DNA of 64,000 bases from Mucilaginibacter pallidiroseus (GCF_007846085.1 NZ_VOEJ01000001.1:744001-808000); one strand, 5' to 3'. Shown: positions 1 to 9,268, counted from the stretch's first letter. Notes: generated by a model not told the origin, from the letters alone. Made by a program: numbers and translations.

Positions 1-246
1 TAGGCTAAGCATGAATGTATTATGTAGGCGCAAATTGATATTAACAGCGTAGTAGTGCTGGCATTAGGTTTGTTATTGGCTTACAATATGTACAAACTTA
101 TGAACATATTTATGCTTAAAGAAGAAATTTGATACATTTTGTTCTAGCCGCTAAGGCATGCTCCCTGACTTTAAAGCCCGGTTACTCCCAAAACGTAATA
201 AAGATGGCCAACGAGAAGTTTTACGTTCACCAGTTTTATCAGAAAA
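1..246. other. Left-edge region without a supported gene
   Basis: I see no convincing gene here. On the + strand, positions 28-132 stay open for 34 codons and encode a hydrophobic peptide ending in KEEI. It is preceded directly by an in-frame TAG and has no ATG upstream of the hydrophobic part, so it is either a decayed tail of something outside the window or chance. The rest, up to the end of the PAP2 gene on the minus strand, shows no clear hairpin or promoter. Confidence 0.5.
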
Positions 247-864
247 TCATTTGTTTTTTACAAAGCCCTTGTTGTAAGCTTTATTGTATTTATAAATCCA
301 CTTTTGAAGTTTCCAGGTTAGGAAAGACGTGCCCGTACCGACAATAATGCCGCCTAATACGTCGCCCGGATAATGCGCTCCACGATACATGCGGGAGTAT
401 GCTGTTGCTCCAGCAAAAGCAAAAGATGGTGCGATAACGTACCATTTGGAATATGACAAACTTAGCGAGGTTGCTAAAGAAAACGTAGCAGAAGTGTGGC
501 CCGACGGAAAAGAATAGCCACCTGCATTGCCCTGCTGAAATATCATGCCCTGGTTTGCCATAAATGGACGCTGCCTTTGTATGGTGCTTTTCACACCTTG
601 AGTGATAAGTCCGGTGGCCAATAAAGCTACGCCTGTGTTAACGGCGTTGCGCTTCAGTAAAGGATCGTGCTCAATTATACCAACCGCCATCATGGCAAAT
701 GGCGCGGCAACGGCTACCTGAACGGCGTTATTCGAAACAAAGCCCCATGTGCTGCTATACCCGCCATTCGGGTTTATTTTTGATAGTAACTTTGCATCAA
801 AGTTTTGGGCAATAGTTGTAGATGCCGATAGGGTCAGCATCAAGATCAGCAACTTAAACTTCAT
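247..864 (-). CDS. PAP2-family lipid phosphatase, exported
   Basis: Membrane-associated phosphatase of the PAP2 family, which dephosphorylates lipid phosphates such as phosphatidic acid, undecaprenyl diphosphate or lipid A. The three family motifs are complete and in order: K92-x6-R99-P100, PSGH at 120-123 and SR-x5-H-x3-D at 156-167. The chosen Met gives 205 residues and a clean signal sequence (MKFKLLILML... up to A19-Q20). A start eight codons upstream (888) is possible but adds a polar leader before the signal peptide. The gene stands alone, divergent from the CvpA-CAP gene. The substrate cannot be read from sequence; recycling of undecaprenyl diphosphate would fit the WecA-type gene nearby but is inference. 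Confidence 0.9.
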   Translation of the reverse strand: MKFKLLILMLTLSASTTIAQNFDAKLLSKINPNGGYSSTWGFVSNNAVQVAVAAPFAMMAVGIIEHDPLLKRNAVNTGVALLATGLITQGVKSTIQRQRPFMANQGMIFQQGNAGGYSFPSGHTSATFSLATSLSLSYSKWYVIAPSFAFAGATAYSRMYRGAHYPGDVLGGIIVGTGTSFLTWKLQKWIYKYNKAYNKGFVKNK

Positions 865-1034
865 TAATAGGTATAAGTGGTTCAACAAGGTAATTCAACA
901 GCACAATATCACAATAAGATCAAGGTTGGCAATTAAACTCTATTTAATGGGATTTATTTTATTTAACAGAAAGTAATTTAGTTAAAACGCCTTCCCTTGA
1001 GCCGAATTGATAAAAGCGCTATATTGAGCATACC

Positions 1035-1973
1035 ATGAATTATATTGATTTAGTACTGGTGGCTATTTTGGCCTATTCAGTTTGGGAAGGCTACAAGCAG
1101 GGCTTTATCCTGGCTGCACTATCCCTTATTTCGTGGACGGGTGCCCTTGCCATAGCTTTTTTAACACATGGTTGGCTTAAAATAAATGCACTTGGTGTTT
1201 GGGCATTGCCGGTAGCTTTTGTAATGGCTACTATAATTGCGAAATCATTACTGCAATATGTCACTAACCTTATACTCGACCGTGTGCCTGACAGTTTACA
1301 TGATAACAAAATTAACAAGGCAGCTGGCGTTATACCAGGATGTGTAAATGGAACCATATGGCTGACATTGTTGGGAAGCCTTTTCACCCTCATCCCGTTC
1401 ACGCACGGCGCATCTGTAGAAGTGCGCGAAAGCCGCCTTGCGGGTAAAGCGGGTATGGGCATTGCATGGTTAGAAGGGAAAATCGAGCCTGTATTCCGTG
1501 CAGCGGTAAATGCCAGCCTGCCAAAAACTAATGCAGTGATCAGCAGCGATGAACCTGTAAAATTACCTTTTAAAGTAGCAGCCCCTACGGCACGGCCCGA
1601 TCTTGAGAGGGAAATGCTTACTATCTTGAATGCCGAACGAAAGAAAAATAGATTGAGACCGCTTAGCATCGATAAAAGTATTGTACAAGTGGCACGCCTT
1701 CATTCGGCCGATATGTTCAAGCAAAGCTACTTTTCACACTACAGCCCTGATGGCGGTAATCCCTATAATCGTATGCGGAATGGAAACGTTGTATTTGCTG
1801 CAATGGGTGAAAATATTGCTATTGCGCAAACCATACAAATAGCGCATCAAGGACTTATAGATTCGCCAACTCACAGAGCGAACATTTTAAACCCAAACTT
1901 CGGTCGGGTTGGCATTGGCATAATGGACGGTGGCATTTATGGCCTAATGATCACGCAAAATTTTGCCGACTAG
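1035..1973 (+). CDS. CvpA-like membrane protein fused to a CAP (SCP/PR1) domain
   Basis: 312 residues in two parts. Residues 1-165 resemble the CvpA (colicin V production) family: about four hydrophobic helices, starting MNYIDLVLVAILAYSVWEGY, with the early GxxxG-type helix of that family. Residues about 185-312 form a CAP/SCP domain with the usual pieces: LNAERKKNRLRPL, an HSADM helix, SYFSHYSPDG, GENIA and PTHRANILNP. Histidines of the CAP cavity are present (HSADM and THRAN). The CAP domain probably lies on the periplasmic side. The gene converges on the WecA-type gene and the two stop codons overlap by 4 nt. The role is unknown; CvpA is linked to envelope homeostasis and bacterial CAP domains have no agreed activity. 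Confidence 0.88.
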   Translation: MNYIDLVLVAILAYSVWEGYKQGFILAALSLISWTGALAIAFLTHGWLKINALGVWALPVAFVMATIIAKSLLQYVTNLILDRVPDSLHDNKINKAAGVIPGCVNGTIWLTLLGSLFTLIPFTHGASVEVRESRLAGKAGMGIAWLEGKIEPVFRAAVNASLPKTNAVISSDEPVKLPFKVAAPTARPDLEREMLTILNAERKKNRLRPLSIDKSIVQVARLHSADMFKQSYFSHYSPDGGNPYNRMRNGNVVFAAMGENIAIAQTIQIAHQGLIDSPTHRANILNPNFGRVGIGIMDGGIYGLMITQNFAD

Positions 1974-3076
1974 ACAAAGAAGTTTTTAAAGGCTAAATTA
2001 TGGCGTTCTTTTGAGCGCAGGCAAAAAGTTACTATCCAATTAAACAATAAAGAATTTGCAAAGATCAGCCCGATCAACACAAAATTACCCAAGCCACTAA
2101 AAATAAGCGCTACACCAATAGCCATAATATTTATGATCACCAATATAATAGTGGTTTGCAGGTGGCTGTAACCTAGGCGGAGCATACGATGATGTATGTG
2201 ATTTCTGTCTGCAGCAAATGGCGACAGGCCTTTCAGGATACGTAGGGTAAATACGCGCAGAGTATCAAATATCGGCCCTATCAGTATGGCAAAAGCCAAA
2301 GCAGGTGCCGAATAAATAGCGGGGTTGCTTGAGGGCGTAACCTTATTGAGTTCTATAAACTTTATAGCCATAACAGCTGATATCAGGCCAATGAGCAATG
2401 ATCCTGTATCGCCCATGAATATCTTAGCGGGGGTAAAATTAAAACGAAGAAAACCGGCAACTGCCCCCACAAGCGCCAGTGATACGGCAGCAAGCTCATA
2501 ATGGTTTGAAAGTATAAACAACACAGCAAGCGTGGCGTGCACTACAACACACGTTGTTCCGGCAAGTCCGTCTATACCGTCAATAAGGTTAAAAGCATTT
2601 ATAAGCAGCATTATCATCAATACAGACAATACTACGCTTGGCACGTAAGGCAAATCATAAATATTAAAAACGCCATACATACTGGTTAACCGGATATCAC
2701 CAAGTATTACGAGTATTAAACCTACAATAAACTGGATAAAGAATTTTGTGCTTGAATTGACACCTGAAAGATCGTCCTTTATGCCCATAGCAAACAGGAT
2801 AATAGCAGCAGTAAGCAAATAGCTTATAGGCAGCGTCTTATCAATCATGCTGAACAGTAATATGGTAAGGGTAAAGCTTACAAATATGGCAACACCACCC
2901 AGACGGGGAATGCCATGGTCATGCTGTTTGCGAAAGTGGCCAACATCATCGTACAAATGCCTTGTACGCGCAACATGTAATATGGAAGGAATAATAAAAA
3001 GTGTTATCAGGCCCGAAAACACTATTATTAAAAAATAATACAGAAAGTAATATGTACTTAAGTATTCGGGCATCAA
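1970..3076 (-). CDS. WecA/TagO-type undecaprenyl-phosphate sugar-1-phosphate transferase
   Basis: Polytopic enzyme of the MraY/WecA family (368 residues, about 11 helices). It transfers a sugar 1-phosphate, usually GlcNAc-1-P, from a UDP sugar to undecaprenyl phosphate and so starts O-antigen, capsule or exopolysaccharide synthesis. Visible family motifs are GIPRLGG (55-61), the Mg-binding DD at 101-102 (KDDLSG), NAFNLIDGIDGLAG in the middle, FMGDTGS, and the cytoplasmic HIHHRMLRLG loop typical of WecA/TagO rather than MraY. Two adjacent Met codons (3076, 3073) are equally good starts. The upstream GT2 gene has the same orientation with a 64-nt gap, so co-transcription is likely. The sugar specificity is not visible. 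Confidence 0.9.
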   Translation of the reverse strand: MMPEYLSTYYFLYYFLIIVFSGLITLFIIPSILHVARTRHLYDDVGHFRKQHDHGIPRLGGVAIFVSFTLTILLFSMIDKTLPISYLLTAAIILFAMGIKDDLSGVNSSTKFFIQFIVGLILVILGDIRLTSMYGVFNIYDLPYVPSVVLSVLMIMLLINAFNLIDGIDGLAGTTCVVVHATLAVLFILSNHYELAAVSLALVGAVAGFLRFNFTPAKIFMGDTGSLLIGLISAVMAIKFIELNKVTPSSNPAIYSAPALAFAILIGPIFDTLRVFTLRILKGLSPFAADRNHIHHRMLRLGYSHLQTTIILVIINIMAIGVALIFSGLGNFVLIGLIFANSLLFNWIVTFCLRSKERHNLAFKNFFV

Positions 3077-3140
3077 TGCAGTTAAAATAGTTATCTAAAT
3101 TATCTGAGGGGTGTTACAAATATAATAAATATAATTAATC

Positions 3141-3953
3141 CTAAAGAAACTGTTTTAGTTTACGCAAGGGCTTCATCAACAATGAAATATAAGGCATTTT
3201 AATGCCGTTATGGCGCATTGCCCGCAAATCGTGACGTAACGAGTTTAGCCTGTTTTGCAGGCTGCTGTTACTAACCCCGCCAACCGTCATTTTTACAAGT
3301 ATTCGCTCTATATAAACCAGCTTTATCTTATTTATATGTATGAAACGCAGCATCAATTCATAATCTGCAGCGGTACCATAATTTAGGCTGTAATGATTCA
3401 GGGTTCTATACAGTTCCCTTTTGCAATAGAAGGTAGGGTGTGGTGGCATCCACCCATAATTAAATAATCCATGTGTATATCTGCCTGCACACCATTTACG
3501 CACTACTTTGTCCGTCTCATCTATGTAATCAAGGTCGGCGTACACCGCATCTATTGTACCGGTAGTGAACGCTTGGGCAATTTCGCTCAGGACACTTTCA
3601 TCAGCATAAAAATCGTCGGCATTCAGCATCCCAATTACGTCGCCCGTGGCAAGTGCTATACCTTTATTCATAGCATCATACAACCCATTATCAGGTTCAG
3701 ATATAAGCACATCTATCCTATCGCGATACTGTTCAAAAATCAGGGCCGAGTCATCTGTTGAACCACCATCTATTAATATATATTCAATATTGTCATACTG
3801 TTGGCTAAGTACAGAATTAATACAACGCTCAAGCGTTTTTGATGCATTGAAGGCGACGGTGATAACAGTTAATTTAGGGTAAGGCACGTACTGGTAGCTA
3901 TTTTTTGCGCAAATTATGTAAATTTGATCGTGCTGCCTATTCTTTATTAACAT
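3141..3953 (-). CDS. Family 2 glycosyltransferase
   Basis: 270-residue GT-A fold transferase of family GT2. The N-terminal nucleotide-binding half shows LTVITVAFNAS, the IDGGSTDDS loop, SEPDNGLYDAMNKG and the metal-binding N-A-D-D (MLNADDF) at about residue 105-111. The order and the GLYDAMNKG motif match WcaA/PssE-like exopolysaccharide transferases. No transmembrane segment is seen, so it is probably cytosolic or peripheral. It is transcribed toward the WecA-type gene, consistent with adding a sugar to the lipid-linked primer. Its start lies only 16 nt from the start of the divergent export lipoprotein gene, so promoters of each must lie inside the other coding region. Confidence 0.88.
   Translation of the reverse strand: MLIKNRQHDQIYIICAKNSYQYVPYPKLTVITVAFNASKTLERCINSVLSQQYDNIEYILIDGGSTDDSALIFEQYRDRIDVLISEPDNGLYDAMNKGIALATGDVIGMLNADDFYADESVLSEIAQAFTTGTIDAVYADLDYIDETDKVVRKWCAGRYTHGLFNYGWMPPHPTFYCKRELYRTLNHYSLNYGTAADYELMLRFIHINKIKLVYIERILVKMTVGGVSNSSLQNRLNSLRHDLRAMRHNGIKMPYISLLMKPLRKLKQFL
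3919..3926 (+). promoter_or_regulatory. Candidate -7 element (TAAATTTG) upstream of the export lipoprotein gene
   Basis: TAAATTTG fits the Bacteroidota -7 consensus TAnnTTTG and lies 43 nt before the start codon at 3970, within the 5' end of the divergent GT2 gene. No TTG-type -33 box is seen at the usual distance, so support is weak. Confidence 0.25.
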
Positions 3954-3969
3954 ACGGCAGATATTATAT

Positions 3970-4758
3970 ATGTGTAAATTATTACTCCTTGGTTTTATCG
4001 CAATAGTTACTTTTTTAACTTCATGCTCTACGCAGCAAAATCAATTGCTTTTTCAACAAAAAACAGCCAAGGTTGACACTGTTGGTACAGCCAATTCAGA
4101 TATCCCGCTTTCAAGCTACCGCATAAAACCGCAGGATATGCTGCAAATACGCAATCTGCAAAGCTTAAAATACATTGTAGATGAGGTGCCGGGCAGTGCA
4201 TCGGGTACAGGTAGCGCCGGAGGTGCTGGTTCTGCAAATAACGGGCAAACCTATCAGGTAGAACAAGACGGAACTGTTACACTGCCCGTTATTGGCCATG
4301 TAAAGGTTGCTAACCTTACACGTATTGAAGCTACAAAAGTAATTGAAGACCTCTATCGTAAAAGCCTGCTTAAAGATCCTATAATCGATCTGAAAGTTGT
4401 TAATTTAAAAGTTACTGTTTTGGGCGATATAGCCAGCCAAGGTAACTTCATGCTCGAGAAAGATAATGTTACGCTCGTTGAAATAATTGGACAAGCCGGC
4501 GGCTTGATGCCAACCGCCAATGAAAAGAATGTAAAAATTATAAGAGGCGGCAGAGTAAAAACCGTTACCACAATAGACTTGAGCGACATCAATTCATTAT
4601 CGGACCCAAAAGCGATTTTGCAAAGCGGCGACATTATTTACATTGCCAAAAACAAACGCGCTGTTAGGAATGAAAACCTGCAAAACTTTTCGCTTATTGC
4701 ACAGCCAGCGTTGTTACTCATCAACACAGCCTTGCTGATATTTAACCTAGCTAAGTAA
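3970..4758 (+). CDS. Wza-like polysaccharide export lipoprotein
   Basis: 262 residues. The N-terminus is a lipoprotein signal (MCKLLLLGFIAIVTFLTSC) with the lipidated Cys at residue 19. A Poly_export domain follows (YRIKPQDMLQIRNLQS...VEQDGTVTLPVIGHVKVANLTRIEA), then an SLBB domain (LKVTVLGDIASQGNFML...LVEIIGQAGGL). A final hydrophobic stretch (LLLINTALLIFNLAK) matches the C-terminal helix of Wza-like exporters. A Gly/Ser/Ala-rich insert sits at about residues 75-90. Such proteins form the outer-membrane channel for capsule or exopolysaccharide. The usual Wzc-type chain-length kinase is not in this window. The gene heads a run of three same-strand genes with the acetyltransferase and the large membrane protein. 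Confidence 0.9.
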   Translation: MCKLLLLGFIAIVTFLTSCSTQQNQLLFQQKTAKVDTVGTANSDIPLSSYRIKPQDMLQIRNLQSLKYIVDEVPGSASGTGSAGGAGSANNGQTYQVEQDGTVTLPVIGHVKVANLTRIEATKVIEDLYRKSLLKDPIIDLKVVNLKVTVLGDIASQGNFMLEKDNVTLVEIIGQAGGLMPTANEKNVKIIRGGRVKTVTTIDLSDINSLSDPKAILQSGDIIYIAKNKRAVRNENLQNFSLIAQPALLLINTALLIFNLAK

Positions 4759-4810
4759 TAGTTGGCGGGTATGCATTACTTGTCCCTAACTAACCGTCAA
4801 TATTGATTGT

Positions 4811-5368
4811 ATGAGCCAAACCGACTTGTCGTTATACAATAATCACCCCTACCAGCCCGGCGCTGGCTGGGTTAAGCGGACACTTTGGTTTTACATCAAT
4901 GCCATTATCTTTAAATCATACTTATTGCCGATAAACCAAATTAAAATCTTTTTATTGAGAGCCTTTGGTGCAAAGATTGGAACCGGAGTTGTCATAAAAC
5001 CAAACGTAAACATCAAATATCCTTGGCATTTAACAGTTGATAATAATACCTGGATTGGTGAAGGCGTTTGGATTGATAACCTTGTGATGGTAACTATTGG
5101 TAGCAACGTATGCCTTTCGCAAGGGGCTATTTTACAAACTGGCAATCATAATTATAAAAAATCTTCGTTCGATCTGATCACCGGCAGCATCGTATTAAAG
5201 GACGGAGTTTGGGTAGGCTGCGGCGCAACTGTAAGCGCCGGCGTCACCGCAGGCAGCCATTCGGTGCTTACTACGGGCTCCATAGCAAATAAAAACCTTA
5301 ACGAATATTTTATTTACCAGGGAAACCCCGCAGTTGCTGTCAGGAAGAGGGAAATAGCTGCTGTCTAA
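4811..5368 (+). CDS. WcaF-like hexapeptide-repeat acetyltransferase
   Basis: 185-residue left-handed beta-helix acyltransferase of the WcaF-like group (putative colanic acid acetyltransferase). An N-terminal segment with WVKRTLWFYINAIIF precedes hexapeptide turns such as IGTGVVIKPNVNIKYP, IGEGVWIDNLVMVTIG, and LKDGVWVGCGATVSAGVTAG. The catalytic His is likely in the QTGNHNYK segment. The protein ends with YQGNPAVAVRKRE, as in this family. It probably O-acetylates an exopolysaccharide sugar with acetyl-CoA. It lies 52 nt after the export lipoprotein gene and 9 nt before the next gene, so one transcript is likely. Confidence 0.88.
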   Translation: MSQTDLSLYNNHPYQPGAGWVKRTLWFYINAIIFKSYLLPINQIKIFLLRAFGAKIGTGVVIKPNVNIKYPWHLTVDNNTWIGEGVWIDNLVMVTIGSNVCLSQGAILQTGNHNYKKSSFDLITGSIVLKDGVWVGCGATVSAGVTAGSHSVLTTGSIANKNLNEYFIYQGNPAVAVRKREIAAV

Positions 5369-5377
5369 TTTTATATT

Positions 5378-6961
5378 ATGCTGATTAAAAAAGCATTATT
5401 GCCAAGTATCTTAACAAGTGTTATATTATTGGTCCTGTTAATTACAGGAGTGCTCCTCTTCATAAATGCGCCTGCTGTATTCCCAGACCCGTCATGGGGG
5501 TTGCAGGTTATGAAAAGCATGCAACGGGGCTATGGGTTTAATAATCTTGTACTGCCCGCCCACGAAAATATTGCAACCAATGCGTCCGAATTTCTTACTT
5601 GGTGGTCACCTGGGCAGTATCTGTTGCCTTACTTGTTTACAACTGTATTCAAATTAAAGCTTGCCCATGCCATCGCCGCTACAATCCTGCTATGCCAGGC
5701 CGTAGGTTTGGTTGGCTTTTATCGCTTTTTTACAAAGGCAGGCTTCAATCAAAATATTGCGCTAATGAGCCTGCTATTTATAGTTGCACAACAGGCTTTT
5801 TTCGGTTCATTTATATTTTACACCGGCGGCGAAATACTGCTTTTTGCTTTTTGCGGATGGTTTTTATATGGCTGCCTTAGCTTTAGCAAGCCTGGTGTAA
5901 CATTGGCAATATTTGTTTTTGCTTGCGGCTTATTAGGCTTCGTTTGCAAATCATCATTTATATGGATGTATGCTGCGGGCTTGCTTTCTGTTTGGATAAT
6001 CTTGTCAAACAACACAAAAAAGGTTGTTACCTGGCTCACCAATGGCATTTGGATTGGTATCCCGGCGGTAGCTTCGGTGCTGTGCATTTTCTTTTTCTTC
6101 TTGTCGAAAGGTTCAAGCCCGGTGACTGAAAAGTCTGAAATGCCGTTAACTGTAAATGCGGTTACTTATCCGCTGGCCTCGCCGTTGTTGTCAGGCTTTT
6201 CTGCGGATGATCTGGCAAACGGGCTCGTAGAACACAATAACAAGGTTTTGTTTAGCCCTGATACAGCTACGGTAATTGTTGCGGTGCTTGCAGTATTAAG
6301 CCTTGCGCTGATTTATGCTATCGTGAAAGCGGTAAATAATTCAAAATATAAGGTAGTCCTTTTAAGTATTTATGCTATAAGTATCTTATTCTTCGGCACT
6401 TCATATTTACGTTCCTTAAATATTTCTTACGAGAGCAGGCATTTCAGGAATATCGGACTTCTTGTAACGCCGGGCCTCATTTACGTTGTTTTGAACACAG
6501 GAAAGGTGGCTTACAAATATGCATTTGTTGGGATTGCGTCTGTCATCTTATTTTTTAGCGTGCGGTTTTACATACTGTCGTCAGTTGCATTAAATACGGA
6601 AGTTGCCCGTGGCGCAACCGGCATCGCGCATCAGTTTGCCGATCAGCCGTCTGTCGACTATATCGGTATGCTCGACCGGAAAAGCAGCAACGCCACGTTC
6701 GTTTTTTTCAGCCCCGATTTGCCACTTGAAATACAGCATAACCGTGCCATAACAATGGACCCAATCAACGGCGATATGAGCTTTGATCTTGATGCCTCCG
6801 TGTATAAGGGACACGCCGGGCCACTATATATTTTGATGCCGCATAACTACATCGGTATACGGGCCAGCATGATTTTAAAATGTTTCCCCGGCTACAAAGG
6901 GTTTTCGCTCAAAGAACTTAGTGACGATTACGTATTGTATTACGCTATAGAAGCGCGTTAG
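5378..6961 (+). CDS. Large polytopic membrane protein, possibly GT-C-type glycosyltransferase
   Basis: 527 residues with an N-terminal helix (residues 9-29) and about ten further hydrophobic segments, then a soluble C-terminal part of about 130 residues. After the first helix comes an acidic loop (FPDPSWGLQVMKSMQRG) and later TWWSPGQYLLPYLF, an arrangement reminiscent of GT-C (ArnT/PMT-like) enzymes, which carry a catalytic acid in the first periplasmic loop. I do not recognise a specific family, so a glycosyltransferase or glycan-assembly role is inference from this topology and from the operon with the export lipoprotein and acetyltransferase genes. The gene starts 9 nt after the acetyltransferase stop. 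Confidence 0.7.
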   Translation: MLIKKALLPSILTSVILLVLLITGVLLFINAPAVFPDPSWGLQVMKSMQRGYGFNNLVLPAHENIATNASEFLTWWSPGQYLLPYLFTTVFKLKLAHAIAATILLCQAVGLVGFYRFFTKAGFNQNIALMSLLFIVAQQAFFGSFIFYTGGEILLFAFCGWFLYGCLSFSKPGVTLAIFVFACGLLGFVCKSSFIWMYAAGLLSVWIILSNNTKKVVTWLTNGIWIGIPAVASVLCIFFFFLSKGSSPVTEKSEMPLTVNAVTYPLASPLLSGFSADDLANGLVEHNNKVLFSPDTATVIVAVLAVLSLALIYAIVKAVNNSKYKVVLLSIYAISILFFGTSYLRSLNISYESRHFRNIGLLVTPGLIYVVLNTGKVAYKYAFVGIASVILFFSVRFYILSSVALNTEVARGATGIAHQFADQPSVDYIGMLDRKSSNATFVFFSPDLPLEIQHNRAITMDPINGDMSFDLDASVYKGHAGPLYILMPHNYIGIRASMILKCFPGYKGFSLKELSDDYVLYYAIEAR

Positions 6962-7060
6962 CGCACATAGTAAATTTTCTGCCCCTTTTATATGTTGTTT
7001 ACAAAAACATAATGTACAACACATACGTATTGTATGGTAATTGCCCCTGCTACCATATTT

Positions 7061-8290
7061 ATGACAAAAAATTTCCTACTTGTAGTTTTATGTTTAGTGT
7101 GCACAAGTGCATTCAGCCAAAATGCGTCTACCATTATACCGGATAACAATACGGTTAAAGATACTTCCCGACAAACTGATTTAATAGATATAGCTAACCG
7201 TCTTTTTAGTTTTAAAGAGCAAAAGATTCGTCAGGAAAAAGATAAGAAGGTTTATTTTTCTATCCTTCCCGTAAGTTCGGCCGTACCCGGCGGTGCGGGC
7301 AGAGCGCTAATAACAAGTACCACGGCAGGTATTTACCTCGGTCCGCGCAAAACAACCAACATTTCAAGTGCTACCTTTGCGCCCTACCTTAACTTCAAGG
7401 GCCGGTATGGGCTTCCTTTGCGCACCAGCATCTGGTTTCCAAACAACGAGTGGACGATACAGGGAGATACGCGTTTTTTAGTTTATCCGCAATATACATG
7501 GGGACTGGGAAACAATCGTCCAAAAGATCCGCGTGTAACTGTCGATTACCAATATATCAGATTTTATCAAAGCGCCTTAAAACGTATTACCCCATACTTT
7601 TTTGCAGGCCTTGGCTACAATCTTGATTATCGCATAAATATAAAAAGTGAGGACCCGGCAGTTTCCCTGCCCGAGTTTACCAATTATCCTTACGGCACGT
7701 CAGGCAATTCATTTTCATCGGGACTTAGCTTAAATTTATTGTACGATACACGGAATAGTAACAACTCTATAAACCCGCTACCGGGGGCTTATGCTAACTT
7801 TGTGTATCGCGTAAATCCTAAAATTCTGGGCAGCCAAAGCAACTGGCAATCCGTTTACTTCGACGTGCGTAAATACATTGGCTTAAATCCTGAAAAGCCC
7901 AATCAACAAAATACGTTGGCGATATGGACATATTTGTGGCGTGCACTAGGCAAAAATACGCCGTATCTCGATTTGCCAAGCATCGGCTGGGATCCTAACA
8001 ACCGTTCTGGCCGTGGTATCGATCAAAACCGCTATAGAGGCCAAACGCTATTTTATGTCGAAACAGAGTATCGCCGCGATATTACCGAAAATGGCTTGCT
8101 GGGTTTTGTGTTATTTACCAATATCAATACTGTAAGTGGTTCGGGCGATATTTTCCGCTCATGGCACCCTGCCGCAGGTACCGGCCTTCGTGTGAAATTT
8201 AACAAAGGGTCAAATACCAACATCGGCATTGATTACGGTGTAAGCAAAGGTTACAGCTCAATCAACTTTAGTTTGGGCGAAGCGTTTTAA
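7061..8290 (+). CDS. BamA/TamA-like outer-membrane beta-barrel protein
   Basis: The ATG at 7061 gives a 409-residue protein with a clear signal peptide (MTKNFLLVVLCLVCTSAFSQ). An upstream in-frame GTG- or ATG-led extension would place a polar leader before it. The mature part has alternating aromatic and polar strands, the LYDTRNSNNSINPLPGAY motif typical of the surface-antigen (D15/BamA) barrel, a periodic Gly-rich strand pattern, and a C-terminal strand ending in Phe (INFSLGEAF), as outer-membrane barrels do. I see no POTRA repeats and the length is too short for a full BamA, so this is a barrel-only relative. Function is unknown. A 72-nt-plus gap separates it from the preceding operon. Confidence 0.82.
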   Translation: MTKNFLLVVLCLVCTSAFSQNASTIIPDNNTVKDTSRQTDLIDIANRLFSFKEQKIRQEKDKKVYFSILPVSSAVPGGAGRALITSTTAGIYLGPRKTTNISSATFAPYLNFKGRYGLPLRTSIWFPNNEWTIQGDTRFLVYPQYTWGLGNNRPKDPRVTVDYQYIRFYQSALKRITPYFFAGLGYNLDYRINIKSEDPAVSLPEFTNYPYGTSGNSFSSGLSLNLLYDTRNSNNSINPLPGAYANFVYRVNPKILGSQSNWQSVYFDVRKYIGLNPEKPNQQNTLAIWTYLWRALGKNTPYLDLPSIGWDPNNRSGRGIDQNRYRGQTLFYVETEYRRDITENGLLGFVLFTNINTVSGSGDIFRSWHPAAGTGLRVKFNKGSNTNIGIDYGVSKGYSSINFSLGEAF

Positions 8291-8320
8291 AGATGTACAT
8301 ACGTTCTGCTAACTGCCGTA

Positions 8321-9268
8321 TTAACGCTTGCTTATAAAATCTGCAGGTATAAGCGCTTCATCTAATTTAGCACCGAATACATTTGACGACCAGCCAATTG
8401 GCTGCGGTGTGCCAGGTGCAAGCCAGCTATTGTTTTGGTTGCCGCTCTTGTTAAAAAACAAAACTCGATTATCACTTACTGTGTGGGTAGAAGTTTTAGC
8501 GGGACTATTTACATACAAGCCAACGTTGGTAAACTGCCGAGCTTTGCCATAAATAGTATTTGCTATGATGCTTATATGGCTGCCACCGGCAATTGCCATG
8601 CCGTACTGGCCGGGATTGACAAGCACGTTATTTTTGGCCCTAATACACTGGCCGCCACCATCACCTAACATAATACCGCCACCACTTGCGCTGGGACCTC
8701 CTCCGCGTATTAGGTTGCGCTCAACTCGGATGGGGTTACACAAGGTACCACTGCTTTGATAGATACTTATGGCATCTTCAGGGTAACTTTTACCCAATAC
8801 ATTTTCGCACTTGTTATGACTGATTAGGCAACCTGGGCCTGTTACATTATTAAATTGAACAAATTGCCCCCGCGGGAACGGCCCTTTCATATTAAGGAAA
8901 ATATTGTTGGTTACCACAATACCGCCAACACACTTGTCGGCGTATACACCTGTGCTTACTTCCGATATATAATTACTATCAATGGTGATATTATGGCAGT
9001 TATACAACTCGATGCCTACATTGGCTGACTTCGTAAGTCTATTGCCCACAATGCGTATGTTATAGCAATTGATGAGGTGAATGGCAGGCAATTTACCGCC
9101 GCTGATTTCTTTACCTGAAATTATTACATCGTGCGCACCTTGCAGCAAAACTGGTTTGGATGTTTTGAGTATGAGCGGGGTCTTGATTTGCGTAGTGCCC
9201 CTACCCGATTTAGGACCAGCGGCGTTGCAACTTAAAAACAACAAAAGATAGATAGTGATTAGCCGCAT
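8321..9268 (-). CDS. Parallel beta-helix repeat lipoprotein or secreted protein
   Basis: 315 residues starting MRLITIYLLLFLSC, a short signal ending at Cys14; the -3 residue is Phe, so the lipobox is imperfect but lipidation is plausible. The rest shows right-handed parallel beta-helix (PbH1) rungs, each rich in Asn and Ile/Val: INCYNIRIVGNRLTKS, LYNCHNITIDSNYIS, and KCVGGIVVTNNIF. This fold is common in polysaccharide lyases and glycan-binding surface proteins, but I cannot identify catalytic residues. It ends 6 nt before the next minus-strand gene begins (stop at 9275), so it follows that gene in one transcript, and it converges with the BamA-like gene. Confidence 0.8.
   Translation of the reverse strand: MRLITIYLLLFLSCNAAGPKSGRGTTQIKTPLILKTSKPVLLQGAHDVIISGKEISGGKLPAIHLINCYNIRIVGNRLTKSANVGIELYNCHNITIDSNYISEVSTGVYADKCVGGIVVTNNIFLNMKGPFPRGQFVQFNNVTGPGCLISHNKCENVLGKSYPEDAISIYQSSGTLCNPIRVERNLIRGGGPSASGGGIMLGDGGGQCIRAKNNVLVNPGQYGMAIAGGSHISIIANTIYGKARQFTNVGLYVNSPAKTSTHTVSDNRVLFFNKSGNQNNSWLAPGTPQPIGWSSNVFGAKLDEALIPADFISKR

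Noticed and set aside
28..132. Hydrophobic 34-codon open stretch near the left edge
   Set aside because: No start codon ahead of the hydrophobic part and an in-frame TAG directly before it; too little to call a gene.
1091..1669. 192-codon open frame antisense to the CvpA-CAP gene
   Set aside because: Shadow of a well-supported gene on the other strand; its translation shows no domain.
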